NCBI RefSeq assembly: GCF_902498785.1
Contig: NZ_LR701494.1
Location: 372,001 to 436,000, forward strand
Source: Sphingomonas sp. EC-HK361
GTDB taxonomy: Bacteria; Pseudomonadota; Alphaproteobacteria; Sphingomonadales; Sphingomonadaceae
Direction of reading: 5' to 3'
DNA: 64,000 bases
Under the pieces are notes generated by a model. It saw nothing but the letters and a program-made list of their open reading frames with translations, had not been told where the DNA came from and made no database searches. The first letter of the stretch is position 1. Every line of letters begins with the position of its first letter. Shown piece by piece: positions 1 to 8,178 of the stretch. The position numbers were made by a program, and so were the translations under genes.

Positions 1-303
1 CTGGTCGCGCAGGAAATCGCCCTGGATCTTCATAACCTGCGACAGGTCCTTCGCCTCGGCCGCCGCGCGCATCGCCGCAAAGGCCTCCTTCATGTTCGCC
101 TCGGCCTGATCGAGCAGCTTGACCCCGATCGCCGACGAGTTTTCCGCCGCCTTGGCACCGGCGTCTTTCATGCGCTCGCCCGCACGGCGCGCCGGCTCGG
201 TGACATGATCGGCAAAGCCCTGTTTCGCCTTGTCGGCCGCCGCCTTCATCGTGTCCGCAACCGATTCCGTCGTCTTTCCAGTGGTGCGCCTCGCGTCTGC
301 CAC
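1..303 (-). CDS. Phasin family protein (C-terminal part cut off by the window edge)
   Basis: Read on the minus strand, a GTG at 301-303 follows an AAGGAG ribosome site by about 7 bases and opens a 101-codon frame that runs off base 1. The product starts MADARRTTGKTTESV and continues as an alanine- and lysine-rich amphipathic helix with repeated KAAADKAK, ERMKDAGAKAAE and NMKEAFAAMRAAAEAKD segments, as in phasins, which coat polyhydroxyalkanoate granules. No signal peptide or catalytic motif is seen. Phasin is the best fit from composition and the MKEAFAAMRAAAEAKDL segment; the missing C-terminus limits certainty. Confidence 0.7.
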   Translation of the reverse strand, partial: MADARRTTGKTTESVADTMKAAADKAKQGFADHVTEPARRAGERMKDAGAKAAENSSAIGVKLLDQAEANMKEAFAAMRAAAEAKDLSQVMKIQGDFLRDQ

Positions 304-421
304 GGCAACTCTCCTTGATCGTTCAGCTATCGCTCAACCTGCCGCGTCGCATATGGTTGCGCAACCGGAAGGACGTGGCACGCGTTCTCGCCCGGATCTT
401 GAAGCTTGGGAGTCGAATGCG

Positions 422-910
422 ATGTTGACGGCACTGTTGCTGATGCTGGCGGTTCAGGACCCCGCGACCGACGCCGCCTGCACCAACGTTCGCCCGGCGA
501 TTCCCGCGGCGCTGTCCGGGTGGAGCCAGCAAACGCCGGTGACGGCGGGGACGAAGAGCGGCGACGGCGCGACGCTTTCGATAGGACAGGCGACAAATGT
601 TTCGTTGCATCGCGGGTCGACGCTGACGCTCTCGCCCGCCCCCGCCAAGGCCGCCGCGGCAGACAGCTATGGCGGCACGCTGACGCTTTCGGTCGCTCAG
701 GCGGGAACCTACCGCGTCGCGCTCGGCGGCGGCGCCTGGATCGATCTGCTGCTCGGCGGGAAGGCCATTGCCTCGGTGGCGCACGATCATGGCCCGAAAT
801 GTTCGGGCATAGCGAAGATCGTCGACTTCAAGCTCGATGCGGGCACCTATGTCATCCAGCTGAGCGGCGCGAAGTCGAATGCAATCGCCGCAATGGTGGT
901 GAAGGCGTGA
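422..910 (+). CDS. Secreted protein of unknown function
   Basis: 162 residues. The ATG at 422 is preferred because it gives a hydrophobic N-terminus (MLTALLLMLAVQ) that reads as a short export signal; the frame is open further upstream but that extension is arginine-rich and looks non-coding. The body has two cysteines (residues about 20 and 130) and beta-rich segments such as SYGGTLTLSVAQAGTYRVAL, suggesting a small beta-sandwich in the periplasm. The stop overlaps the GTG of the next gene (GTGA, 907-910), so it is translationally coupled to a periplasmic cyclophilin. I do not recognise the family. Confidence 0.65.
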   Translation: MLTALLLMLAVQDPATDAACTNVRPAIPAALSGWSQQTPVTAGTKSGDGATLSIGQATNVSLHRGSTLTLSPAPAKAAAADSYGGTLTLSVAQAGTYRVALGGGAWIDLLLGGKAIASVAHDHGPKCSGIAKIVDFKLDAGTYVIQLSGAKSNAIAAMVVKA

Positions 911-1545
911 GGCGCGCGGTCGCGGTGTTGCTGCTGGCGACGATCGCCGCGCCCGCCCCCGCGCAGAATGCGCCGCGCGCTCTTGCGCAGAATGCGCCGT
1001 CCGCCCCCGCCCCGGTCGCTACGCCGCTGCCCGCCACGCGGGTGACGCTGACCACCGCCGATGGCCCGATCGTGATCGCGGTCGATACCGTCCACGCGCC
1101 GATTACCGCCGCCAATTTCCTGCGCTACGTCGATCAGAAAAAACTCGACGGTGCAGCCTTCTACCGCGCGGTGAACGTCGCGCCGGGCTATGGCCTCGCC
1201 CAGTTCGGAACGCGCAACGACCCGAAGCGGACGCTGCCGCCGATCGCGCACGAGCCGACCTCGCAGACCGGGCTCAGCCATGTCGATGGCGCGATTTCCA
1301 TGGCGATGGCGAAGCCGGGGACCGCGGCGGGCGACTTCTTCATCGTCATCGGCGATCTGAAGTCGATGGACGCGACCACCTCCGATCCCGGCTTCGCCGT
1401 CTTCGGGCGCGTCGTCGAGGGCATGGATATCGTGAAGCGCATTCTGGCCAGCCCGACGAGCCCGACCGAGGGCGAAGGCGTGATGAAGGGGCAGATGCTC
1501 TCCCCGACGATCCGGATCGTCAGCGCGCGCAAGACCGCACCCTGA
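907..1545 (+). CDS. Peptidylprolyl isomerase, cyclophilin type, exported
   Basis: 212 residues from the GTG at 907, which overlaps the previous stop. Residues 1-20 form a signal peptide (VLLLATIAAPAPAQN), followed by an Ala/Pro linker and a cyclophilin domain from about residue 45: TTADGPIVIAVDTVHAP, NFLRYVDQ, GAAFYRAV, AISMAMAKPGTAAGDFFIVI and FAVFGRVVEGMDIV. These are the usual blocks of the family, which interconverts cis and trans prolyl bonds, here probably in the periplasm. The central segment is shortened relative to E. coli PpiA, as in many alphaproteobacterial versions. Coupling to the upstream secreted protein suggests a shared envelope role. Confidence 0.9.
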   Translation: MRRAVAVLLLATIAAPAPAQNAPRALAQNAPSAPAPVATPLPATRVTLTTADGPIVIAVDTVHAPITAANFLRYVDQKKLDGAAFYRAVNVAPGYGLAQFGTRNDPKRTLPPIAHEPTSQTGLSHVDGAISMAMAKPGTAAGDFFIVIGDLKSMDATTSDPGFAVFGRVVEGMDIVKRILASPTSPTEGEGVMKGQMLSPTIRIVSARKTAP

Positions 1546-1598
1546 CCTTTGCACCGGCGGGCGCGGGGGCCTAGGCTGACGGCAAAGGAGTCGTCTCA

Positions 1599-2819
1599 AT
1601 GACCACCACGCTCGATCGCCGCACCGACTGGACCGCCATCGGCGCCGCGGAGCTGCCCGATATCGTCGCGCTTCGCCGTGCGATCCACGCCGATCCCGAA
1701 ATCGGGCTGCACTGCACCCGCACGACCGAGAAGCTGAAGGCCGCAATCGCCGGCCTGCCGCTGGAAATCCACGACAGCCCATCGACGAGCGGGTTCGTCG
1801 CGATTCTGCGCGGCGGCGCGGGCAACGGGCGCACCGTGCTGCTGCGCGGCGACATGGACGCGCTGCCGATGACCGAGGAGACGGGGCTCGATTTCGCGTC
1901 GAAAACCCCCGGCGCGATGCACGCCTGCGGCCACGATGCGCACAGCGCGATGCTGGTGGGCGCCGCAAAGGCGCTTTCCGCGCGCAAGGATGAGCTTGCC
2001 GGCACCGTCGTCTTCATGTTCCAGCCCGGCGAGGAAGGCCATCACGGCGCGCGCTTCATGATCGAGGACGGACTGCTGGAGATCGCGAAGCCGGAAGCCG
2101 CGTTTGCGCTTCACATCTCGCCCAACGCGCCTGCCGGTGTTCTGGTGGGGCGTCCGGGTCCGCTGCTCGCCTCGACCGACACGGTGCATGCGATCATCAA
2201 GGGCAAGGGCGGTCATGCCGCGATGCCGCACGACTGCATCGATCCGATCCCCGTCGCGTGCGAGATCGTCACCGCGCTCCAGACTCACATCGCGCGGCGC
2301 GTGCCCGTCGCCGATCCGGCGGTGCTGACGATCACCAAGATCAACGCCGGATCGTCGCACAACATCATCCCCGGCGAGGTAGCGCTGATGGGAACGCTGC
2401 GCACCCTGTCCGAACGCACCCGCGAGGCGACCCGCGCCGCCTTTCGCCAGATCGCGGAGGGGATCGCCGCAGCGCATGGCTGCACCGCGGAGACGAGCAT
2501 CGAGGAAGGCTATCCCGTCACGATGTGCGATCCGCGCGCGACTGCGCTGATGCGCGGCGTGGCCGAGGATTTCGGTGGCGAGGACGGCTGGTCGCCGATG
2601 CCCGCGCCGATGATGGGCGGCGAGGACTTTTCCTACGTTCTTCGCGAAGTGCCGGGCGCGATGGCGTTCATCGGCGTGGCACAGGAAGGCACCGATCCAC
2701 GGACGAACCCCCCGCTCCACAACACCAGGATGACGATCGCGGAGGATGTCATGGCGCGTGGGATCGCGGTGCACTGCGCGGTGGCCGAGCGGTTCCTGGA
2801 AAACGGATTCGACGCCTGA
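1599..2819 (+). CDS. M20 family amidohydrolase (hippurate hydrolase / aminoacylase type)
   Basis: 406 residues, with an AAAGGAG ribosome site about 8 bases before the ATG. Metal ligands of the M20D group are visible: HACGHDAHS (His108, Cys110, His112), the Glu pair in FQPGEEGHHGA (145-146), LHIS (His172), and MGGEDFSY near the C-terminus. The central GKGGHAAMPH segment is the dimerisation/lid strand. Length and motifs match the family that removes acyl groups from N-acyl amino acids in the cytoplasm; the substrate cannot be told from sequence. It stands alone, with a GC hairpin just after its stop. Confidence 0.9.
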   Translation: MTTTLDRRTDWTAIGAAELPDIVALRRAIHADPEIGLHCTRTTEKLKAAIAGLPLEIHDSPSTSGFVAILRGGAGNGRTVLLRGDMDALPMTEETGLDFASKTPGAMHACGHDAHSAMLVGAAKALSARKDELAGTVVFMFQPGEEGHHGARFMIEDGLLEIAKPEAAFALHISPNAPAGVLVGRPGPLLASTDTVHAIIKGKGGHAAMPHDCIDPIPVACEIVTALQTHIARRVPVADPAVLTITKINAGSSHNIIPGEVALMGTLRTLSERTREATRAAFRQIAEGIAAAHGCTAETSIEEGYPVTMCDPRATALMRGVAEDFGGEDGWSPMPAPMMGGEDFSYVLREVPGAMAFIGVAQEGTDPRTNPPLHNTRMTIAEDVMARGIAVHCAVAERFLENGFDA

Positions 2820-2823
2820 CAAA

Positions 2824-2856
2824 CCGCCGCCGGAGCGAAAGCCCCGACGGCGGCGG
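2824..2856. terminator. Hairpin between convergent genes
   Basis: Nine-base GC arms (CCGCCGCCG at 2824-2832 and CGGCGGCGG at 2848-2856) enclose a 15-base loop, directly after the amidohydrolase stop and before the end of the minus-strand small secreted gene. There is no T-run, so termination is inferred from position. Confidence 0.5.
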
Positions 2857-2870
2857 ACGAACCTCAAGGA

Positions 2871-3176
2871 TCAGTAGCGGTAGTCGCGGTCATAGCCGCG
2901 ATAGTCGTCACGGTCCCACCGATCGCGGTGATGATGCCGGCGACGCGCCTGTTCGCGCGCCCAGCGGCGCCGCTGCTCCCAGCGCTCGCGGGCATAGTAA
3001 CTGCCGCGATCGTTACGATAACCACGGTCGTTGTCATAGTAACCGCGGCCCTGCTGATAATAGCCGTTGCCATAACCATAGGACTGCGCGGACGCGGCGG
3101 TTGGCGCGATCGCTGCGAGCGAACCGACGATCAGCGCGGCGGGAATTGCAAGTTTGCGGAAAATATAAGCCTCCAC
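2871..3176 (-). CDS. Small exported Tyr/Arg/Asp-rich protein
   Basis: 101 residues with a signal peptide (RKLAIPAALIVGSLAAIAPTAASA, cut after ASA near residue 29) and a mature part made almost entirely of Tyr, Arg, Asp, Gly and Asn (YGYGNGYYQQGRGYY, then RDRWDRDDYRGYDRDYRY). Such short, disordered, charged periplasmic proteins are common in sphingomonads and have no known function. The start is uncertain: the GTG at 3176 is the first in-frame start, but a strong GGAGG lies inside its first codons, which might point to a rare ATT start a few codons later. Confidence 0.7.
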   Translation of the reverse strand: MEAYIFRKLAIPAALIVGSLAAIAPTAASAQSYGYGNGYYQQGRGYYDNDRGYRNDRGSYYARERWEQRRRWAREQARRRHHHRDRWDRDDYRGYDRDYRY

Positions 3177-3236
3177 GTTTCATCGACGAAAACACCGTCA
3201 ATGATCGTGGTTTAGGCGCCCGATGATGCGCACGGA

Positions 3237-3264
3237 CTGAACGGCACTGGCAGCCGCCGTTCAG
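3237..3264 (-). terminator. Hairpin after the crotonase gene
   Basis: Nine-base perfect arms CTGAACGGC (3237-3245) and GCCGTTCAG (3256-3264) with a 10-base loop, nine bases beyond the crotonase stop. No T-run follows on the minus strand. Confidence 0.5.
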
Positions 3265-3273
3265 GATCGCGGG

Positions 3274-4167
3274 TCACCGATACGACACATCGTCCCACCA
3301 CGGGAAATAGTCTGGCATGTCCGTCGACACCTTATCGGGAAAAACGGGCGTGCGCTTTTCCAGAAACGAGGTGACGCCCTCGGCCACGTCGCGGCTGCGG
3401 CCACGCGACAGGATACCGCGGCTGTCGACGCGGTGCGCCTCCATCGGATGCGCCATGCCGAGTCCACGCCACAGCATCTGCCGGGTCAGCGCGACGGACA
3501 CGGGCGCGGTATTGTCCGCGATCTCCCGCGCCAGCGCCCGCGCGGCGGGAAGCAGGTCCGCCTGCGGCAGCACGCGGCTGACAAGCCCGCCGGCGAGCGC
3601 CTCCGCCGCATCGAAGACGCGCCCGGTCATGCACCATTCCAGCGCCCGGGCGATGCCGACGATGCGCGGAAGGAAGAACGACGACGCGGCTTCCGGCACG
3701 ATCCCCCGGCGCGCGAAGACGAACCCGATCCGCGCCGTATCGCTCGCCAGTCGCATATCCATCGCGAGCGTCATCGTGGCACCGATGCCGACCGCGGGGC
3801 CGTTGATCGCGGCGATCACCGGCTTCAGGCATTCGAAGATGCGCAGCGTCACTTGCCCGCCGCCATCGCGCGCGCCTTCAGCTGAATAATCGACGCTGCC
3901 GTCCTCGTGGATCGGGGAGTTGTCGCGTGTGCCGCGGTCGAAGGACGATGCGCCCGCGGCCAGATCGGCGCCTGCGCAAAAGGCCCGCCCCTCGCCGGTC
4001 ACGATCGCCGCGCGCACTGCGTCGTCGCCGTCGATCAGGTCGAACGCCGCGATCAGCTCGCGCATCATCGTGGGGGTGAAGGCATTGAGCTTGTCGGGAC
4101 GGTGGAGCGTGATCGTCGCGACACCGTCGTCGACCGCATAGCGGATCGTCTCGAAATCCACGCTCAT
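3274..4167 (-). CDS. Crotonase / enoyl-CoA hydratase family protein
   Basis: 297 residues. Crotonase blocks are clear: ITLHRPDKLNAFTP, the CoA-binding GEGRAFCAGADLAAG that helps form the oxyanion hole, PVIAAINGPAVGIGATMTLAMDMRLAS, FVFARRGIVPEAASSFFLPRIVG and EALAGGLVSRVLP. The Glu in RRGIVPEAAS lies where catalytic acids of hydratases and isomerases sit, so hydration of an acyl-CoA double bond is plausible; the substrate is unknown. The ATG overlaps the stop of the upstream aldehyde dehydrogenase by four bases, so the two act in one operon, probably in aromatic side-chain or fatty-acid degradation. Confidence 0.88.
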   Translation of the reverse strand: MSVDFETIRYAVDDGVATITLHRPDKLNAFTPTMMRELIAAFDLIDGDDAVRAAIVTGEGRAFCAGADLAAGASSFDRGTRDNSPIHEDGSVDYSAEGARDGGGQVTLRIFECLKPVIAAINGPAVGIGATMTLAMDMRLASDTARIGFVFARRGIVPEAASSFFLPRIVGIARALEWCMTGRVFDAAEALAGGLVSRVLPQADLLPAARALAREIADNTAPVSVALTRQMLWRGLGMAHPMEAHRVDSRGILSRGRSRDVAEGVTSFLEKRTPVFPDKVSTDMPDYFPWWDDVSYR

Positions 4168-5573
4168 CCCTTCATCTGCCGCGCGACCGACTTCATGGTC
4201 GCGGCACCATAAGGCGGCTTGAGTCCCGCAAGCTTCGCCACGTCGATCTTCGCCTGCTTGAACACCGCCTTAGCGTGGCTGAAGGTACGGAAGCCGTCGA
4301 GCCCGTGATAGCTGCCCATCCCCGACGGCCCGACGCCGCCGAAGGGCAGGTCCTCCATCGAAACGTGGAACACGACGTCGTCCACCGTAACCCCGCCCGA
4401 TATGGTGCGATCGAGCACGCGGCGGCGCTCCTCGCCGTCGGGGCCGAAATAATAGAGGCCAAGCGGACGGTCGCGGCGGTTAACCTGGCCGATCGCATCG
4501 TCGATGCCGGAATAGCGCCGCACCGGCAGGACGGGGCCGAAGATTTCCTCCTGCATCAGCGTCATGTCGTCGGTCACGTCGGTGACGATATGGAGCGGCA
4601 TCTTGCGTGCGTTCGATGCGCCGAAATCCTCGCCCGCCGGGTTCACGATCTCGACCTTCGCGCCCTTCGTCCGCGCGTCTTCGAGCCAGTCGCCCAGGCG
4701 CTGGAAGTGCCGGTCGTTGACGACCGAGGTATAGTCGGGATTGGCGAGCAGCGACGGATACATGGCCGTCGCCGCCGTCTTCAGGCCATCGACGATCCGC
4801 GCTTCCTCGCTCGCCGGCACCAGCATGTAATCGGGCGCGAGGCAGATCTGCCCCGCGTTCAGCATCTTGCCGAGCGCGACCCGCTCGGTCGTCTGCTTCA
4901 CATCCGCGCCGGCACCAACGATGACCGGCGACTTGCCGCCCAGTTCCAGCGTCACTGGCGTCAGATTGTCGGCGGCGGCATGCAGGATGTGCTTGCCGAT
5001 CGCCGTCGCCCCGGTGAACAGCAGATGGTCGAACGGCAACTCCGCGAAGGCCTTGCCGACATCCGGCCCGCCGGACACGAATACCAGCTCGGTCGCGTCG
5101 AAATACTGTCCGACGACCTCCTCGAACAACGCCGCCGTCACCGGCGTGTATTCGCTCGTCTTCACCATCGCGCGGTTGCCCGCCGCGAACACGCCGGCGA
5201 GCGGCGAAATGATCAGGTTCACCGGGAAATTCCACGGCGCGATGATGCCGACGACCCCCTTGGGTTGATACTCCACCCAAGCCCGCGCGCCCAGCAGCCC
5301 CAGCGGGAACTGGACGGGGCGGCTATCCGGCTTCGACCATCTTTCGAGGTGTTTGATCGCATGGGTGATCGGCGCGATCGATCCGGCGATGTCGGTCAGC
5401 ATCGATTGCTCGCGGCTGCGATGGCCGAAATCCTCGCTCAGCGCGTCACAGAAGCGATCGGCATGGTCGCGGATCATCGCAGCGGCGCGTTTCAGCCGGT
5501 CCTTGCGGGTCGCGATGGAAACGGGCAGCTCGGCCATGAACGCCGTCCGCTGCGCTTCGAGGATATGCCGCAC
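4164..5573 (-). CDS. Coniferyl-aldehyde-dehydrogenase-like NAD(P)-dependent aldehyde dehydrogenase
   Basis: 469 residues. Aldehyde dehydrogenase landmarks: PWNFPVNL (substrate/NAD pocket), LFTGATAIGKHI (Rossmann glycine region), VTLELGGKSPVIV (general-base Glu) and LNAGQICLAPDYMLVP (catalytic Cys). IISPLAGVFAAGN, GGVTVDDVVFHVSMEDLPFGGVGPSGMGSYHGLDGFRTFSH and the short N-terminus resemble coniferyl aldehyde dehydrogenases (CalB), which oxidise phenylpropanoid aldehydes to acids. The pairing with a crotonase fits a lignin-monomer or fatty-aldehyde route. Substrate is inferred from resemblance only. Confidence 0.85.
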   Translation of the reverse strand: MRHILEAQRTAFMAELPVSIATRKDRLKRAAAMIRDHADRFCDALSEDFGHRSREQSMLTDIAGSIAPITHAIKHLERWSKPDSRPVQFPLGLLGARAWVEYQPKGVVGIIAPWNFPVNLIISPLAGVFAAGNRAMVKTSEYTPVTAALFEEVVGQYFDATELVFVSGGPDVGKAFAELPFDHLLFTGATAIGKHILHAAADNLTPVTLELGGKSPVIVGAGADVKQTTERVALGKMLNAGQICLAPDYMLVPASEEARIVDGLKTAATAMYPSLLANPDYTSVVNDRHFQRLGDWLEDARTKGAKVEIVNPAGEDFGASNARKMPLHIVTDVTDDMTLMQEEIFGPVLPVRRYSGIDDAIGQVNRRDRPLGLYYFGPDGEERRRVLDRTISGGVTVDDVVFHVSMEDLPFGGVGPSGMGSYHGLDGFRTFSHAKAVFKQAKIDVAKLAGLKPPYGAATMKSVARQMKG

Positions 5574-5645
5574 GCGCTCTCTCCTGTGGGTCGTTACCCG
5601 GTCGCCAGGAGAGTTGCAGATCGAAACCTCAGCGGCAACCCCGTG

Positions 5646-6098
5646 TCAGACGCAGCCGATCAACCCCGCAACCGGCAGCACGATCGAATCCCTGCCCGGC
5701 CGATCGACGCGGAGCGTCGCGTCGGAGACGATCGCTCCGGCGGTCAGATCGCCGCGGGTCGTGATGGTCATGTCGAGCGTCGCGGTCACGTCGCCGCCGC
5801 GATATTCGGTGGAGCCGGAAAATCCGAAGCCCGCCGGCGTCTTCTCGGCGCTGCGGGCGTAATCCGTCGCCTTGCCGTCGACCGCGATGCGGAGTTGCGC
5901 AGGATCGGCCCCGGCCACCGCGACGAGCGCCTTCGTCGCGCCGGTGGAAAAGAGATAGGCCGCGCATCCCTTCGCGGGAAGTGCCTGTTTGGGCAATCCG
6001 GCGATCGGCAGCCCGTCGATCATGGTAGGCGGCGGCGGGGGCGGCAGAGCCTTTGCCTGCGACGCGGCGAGGAGCGAGAGGAGCAGCGACAGCATCAT
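5646..6098 (-). CDS. Exported protein of unknown function, coupled to prepilin peptidase
   Basis: 150 residues from the ATG at 6098, chosen because AGGGAG lies six bases upstream and because it overlaps the prepilin peptidase stop (ATGA). Residues 1-18 are a signal peptide (MMLSLLLSLLAASQAKA), followed by a polyproline stretch, then a beta-rich domain with two cysteines (KGCAAYLF and the terminal LIGCV) that could be disulfide-bonded. Coupling to the peptidase suggests a role in pilus or secretion assembly. I do not recognise the family. Confidence 0.7.
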   Translation of the reverse strand: MMLSLLLSLLAASQAKALPPPPPPTMIDGLPIAGLPKQALPAKGCAAYLFSTGATKALVAVAGADPAQLRIAVDGKATDYARSAEKTPAGFGFSGSTEYRGGDVTATLDMTITTRGDLTAGAIVSDATLRVDRPGRDSIVLPVAGLIGCV

Positions 6099-6850
6099 GG
6101 CATGCTCCCTATCATCACCAGCCACGCCGGGTAAGCCGCGACCGCGAGCAACGCACCGAAGGGCAGCCGCGTGTCACGCGCCATCTTGCGTCCGGAAAGC
6201 ATCTCGGCGAGCACGAGTGCGAGGCCGACGGCGCTCGCGAGCAGCAGGACGATCGGCAGCATTCGCCAGCCGAGCCACAATCCGATCGCCCCGAACAGCT
6301 TCGGATCACCCCCGCCCAACCCCTCACGCTCACGCAGCCGGCGATAGGCGAAGGCGACGAGCCAAAGCGCAGCGAAGCCCCCCGCCCCGCCGATCACGCG
6401 ATCGGTAAGATCGGGCGCGATCCCCGCGATGCCGCTCACAAGCCCCGCAACCGCAAGCGTCGCGGTGAGGGCATCGGGAAGCCAGAACTCCGCCACGTCG
6501 ATCGCCGCGAGGGTCAGGAGAAGCCATCCAAATATCGCGCCCGCCACCGCAACCGGTCCCGCCACGACAAACCCTGCCGCAGCGCCGATCAGCGCGCAGC
6601 CAAGCTCGATCTGCCAATGGCGCGGGTCGATCGCAGCGCTGCACCCGCGACATTTGCCGCGCTGGATCGCAGCGCTTACCAGCGGGATGAGCTCGCCCGC
6701 GCCAAGCGTCTTCCCGCACGCATCGCAGGCCGATCGCCCGCGCATCACCGACTGTTCACGCGGCCAGCGGATCGCGAGATTTGCGAGAAAACTGCCAGTA
6801 ATCGCGCCGAGGACAAACAGCGCGAGCGCCCAGGCGGCTGCCTCAGTCAT
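6095..6850 (-). CDS. A24 family prepilin peptidase
   Basis: 251 residues, an inner-membrane aspartyl protease that removes leader peptides from type IV pilin-like proteins. Visible: N-terminal GSFLAN motif at about 19-24; paired zinc-type cysteines (Cys42/45 in ACDACG and Cys67/70 in KCRGC) of the bifunctional PilD class; catalytic Asp118 in AAIDVAEFWLPD; and catalytic Asp182 in GLGGGDPKLFG. Six to eight hydrophobic segments follow. It overlaps genes on both sides (8 bases upstream, 4 downstream), so the operon order is small membrane protein, peptidase, secreted protein. No pilin gene is adjacent. Confidence 0.93.
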   Translation of the reverse strand: MTEAAAWALALFVLGAITGSFLANLAIRWPREQSVMRGRSACDACGKTLGAGELIPLVSAAIQRGKCRGCSAAIDPRHWQIELGCALIGAAAGFVVAGPVAVAGAIFGWLLLTLAAIDVAEFWLPDALTATLAVAGLVSGIAGIAPDLTDRVIGGAGGFAALWLVAFAYRRLREREGLGGGDPKLFGAIGLWLGWRMLPIVLLLASAVGLALVLAEMLSGRKMARDTRLPFGALLAVAAYPAWLVMIGSMP

Positions 6851-7094
6851 TCTTCTTGCGGATCAGGTAGCGATAGACGCCCAGCATATTGATGCCGAAC
6901 AGCACCGCATTCTGCGTGCCGAGCGCCCAATCCTGAGCCAGCGCCGCCCCCGCGATCCACGCGACCGACGAGGCGAGGAAGATGACGAACCCCCACCCCG
7001 TCACGCGCCGCCCCGAATCGAGCGACACCATCAGCGCGGCGATCATGCCGGAGCCTGAGGCGAACCATTTGAGCGCGGTCGTCAGCGTGTCCAT
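6843..7094 (-). CDS. Small membrane protein of unknown function
   Basis: 83 residues with hydrophobic stretches at about 12-25, 34-54 and 60-75 and a basic C-terminus (YLIRKKND). It opens the prepilin peptidase operon and overlaps that gene by 8 bases. TGWGFVIFLASSVAWIAGA and GTQNAVLFGINMLGVYRY resemble small conserved sphingomonad membrane proteins without a function; a nutrient-transport or lipid role would be guesswork. Coding is supported by the overlap and the well-defined membrane segments. Confidence 0.75.
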   Translation of the reverse strand: MDTLTTALKWFASGSGMIAALMVSLDSGRRVTGWGFVIFLASSVAWIAGAALAQDWALGTQNAVLFGINMLGVYRYLIRKKND

Positions 7095-7124
7095 GTCAGC
7101 CGGTTTGCGGGCGGGCGCGGCGCG

Positions 7125-8093
7125 CTATTCCGCCGCCTCGGCCATTTCCTTGAATTCGGCCGCTGCAAGGAAGCGTTCGGCGTCGAGCGCGGCCATGCAT
7201 CCGGTGCCGGCCGCAGTCACCGCCTGACGGTAGACCTTGTCCATCACGTCACCGCAGGCGAACACGCCGGGCACGCTCGTGCGCGTCGTCCCCGTCTCCA
7301 CCTTGATGTAGTGATCGGCGTCCAGTTCGAGATGCCCGCGGAAGAGTTCCGTCGCGGGGTGATGACCGATCGCGACGAAGCCGCCTTCGACATCGATCCG
7401 GCTGTGCTCGCCCGTCTGCGTGTCCTCGAGGTCGAGCGCGACGAGCCCGGCGGTGCCGCCACCGTCGACGAATTCGCGGACCTCCTTGTTCCAGACCACG
7501 GTGATGTTCGGGTGCGCGAACAGACGGTCCTGCAAGATCTTTTCGGCACGCAGCGAATCGCGGCGGTGGATCAGCGTCACATTGTCGCTGTGGTTGGTCA
7601 GATACAGCGCCTCCTCGACCGCGGTATTGCCGCCGCCGATCACTGCCACGCGCTTGCCGCGGTAGAAGAAACCGTCGCAGGTCGCGCAGGCGCTGACGCC
7701 CTTGCCTTTCATCGGCTCCTCGCTGTCGATGCCCAGCCACTTCGCCTGCGCGCCGGTCGCGATGACCAGCACGTCGCCTTCGTAAATATCGCCGCTGTCG
7801 CCGGTCAGGCGGAACGGCCGCTGGGTCAGGTCGACCGCGACAACCGTGTCCCACATCAGCGTTGTGCCGACATGCTCTGCCTGCTTCTGCATCTGCTCCA
7901 TCAGCCACGGGCCCTGAATGACGTCGGCGAACCCCGGATAGTTTTCGACGTCGGTCGTCGTCATCAGCTGGCCGCCGGGCTGGATGCCCTGCACGAGGAT
8001 CGGCTTCATGCCCGCGCGCGCGCCGTAGATGGCGGCGGAAAGGCCGGCCGGGCCGGAGCCGAGGATGAGCATGCGCGTCGAATGGGTGGTCAT
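7125..8093 (-). CDS. trxB: Thioredoxin-disulfide reductase
   Basis: 322 residues. Uses NADPH through FAD to reduce thioredoxin in the cytoplasm. Motifs in order: FAD-binding GSGPAGLSAAIYGARA (13-28), GGQL, ENYPGF, the redox-active CATC (Cys136, Cys139) in VSACATCDGFFYRG, the NADPH-binding GGGNTAVEEALYL, HRRDSLRAEKIL, and the C-terminal FACGDVMDKVYRQAVTAAGTGCMAALDAERFL. Length and all key residues are normal. It is divergent from the aminopeptidase gene, with about 85 bases between the two starts holding both promoters. Confidence 0.97.
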   Translation of the reverse strand: MTTHSTRMLILGSGPAGLSAAIYGARAGMKPILVQGIQPGGQLMTTTDVENYPGFADVIQGPWLMEQMQKQAEHVGTTLMWDTVVAVDLTQRPFRLTGDSGDIYEGDVLVIATGAQAKWLGIDSEEPMKGKGVSACATCDGFFYRGKRVAVIGGGNTAVEEALYLTNHSDNVTLIHRRDSLRAEKILQDRLFAHPNITVVWNKEVREFVDGGGTAGLVALDLEDTQTGEHSRIDVEGGFVAIGHHPATELFRGHLELDADHYIKVETGTTRTSVPGVFACGDVMDKVYRQAVTAAGTGCMAALDAERFLAAAEFKEMAEAAE

Positions 8094-8178
8094 GATGTCT
8101 GTTCCGAATGGAGTCGTTTGACCGACATCTAGGGTTCACGAGTTGCCACGCCAAGCCGCGCCTGCTTTGGTCGGCGCC

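Noticed and set aside
1596-2867. Long open frame antisense to the M20 amidohydrolase
   Set aside because: Arg/His/Gly-rich with no motif or ribosome site; a shadow from high-GC codon bias.
4275-6134. 619-codon open frame antisense to the aldehyde dehydrogenase
   Set aside because: No family features, and the opposite strand carries a clear aldehyde dehydrogenase.
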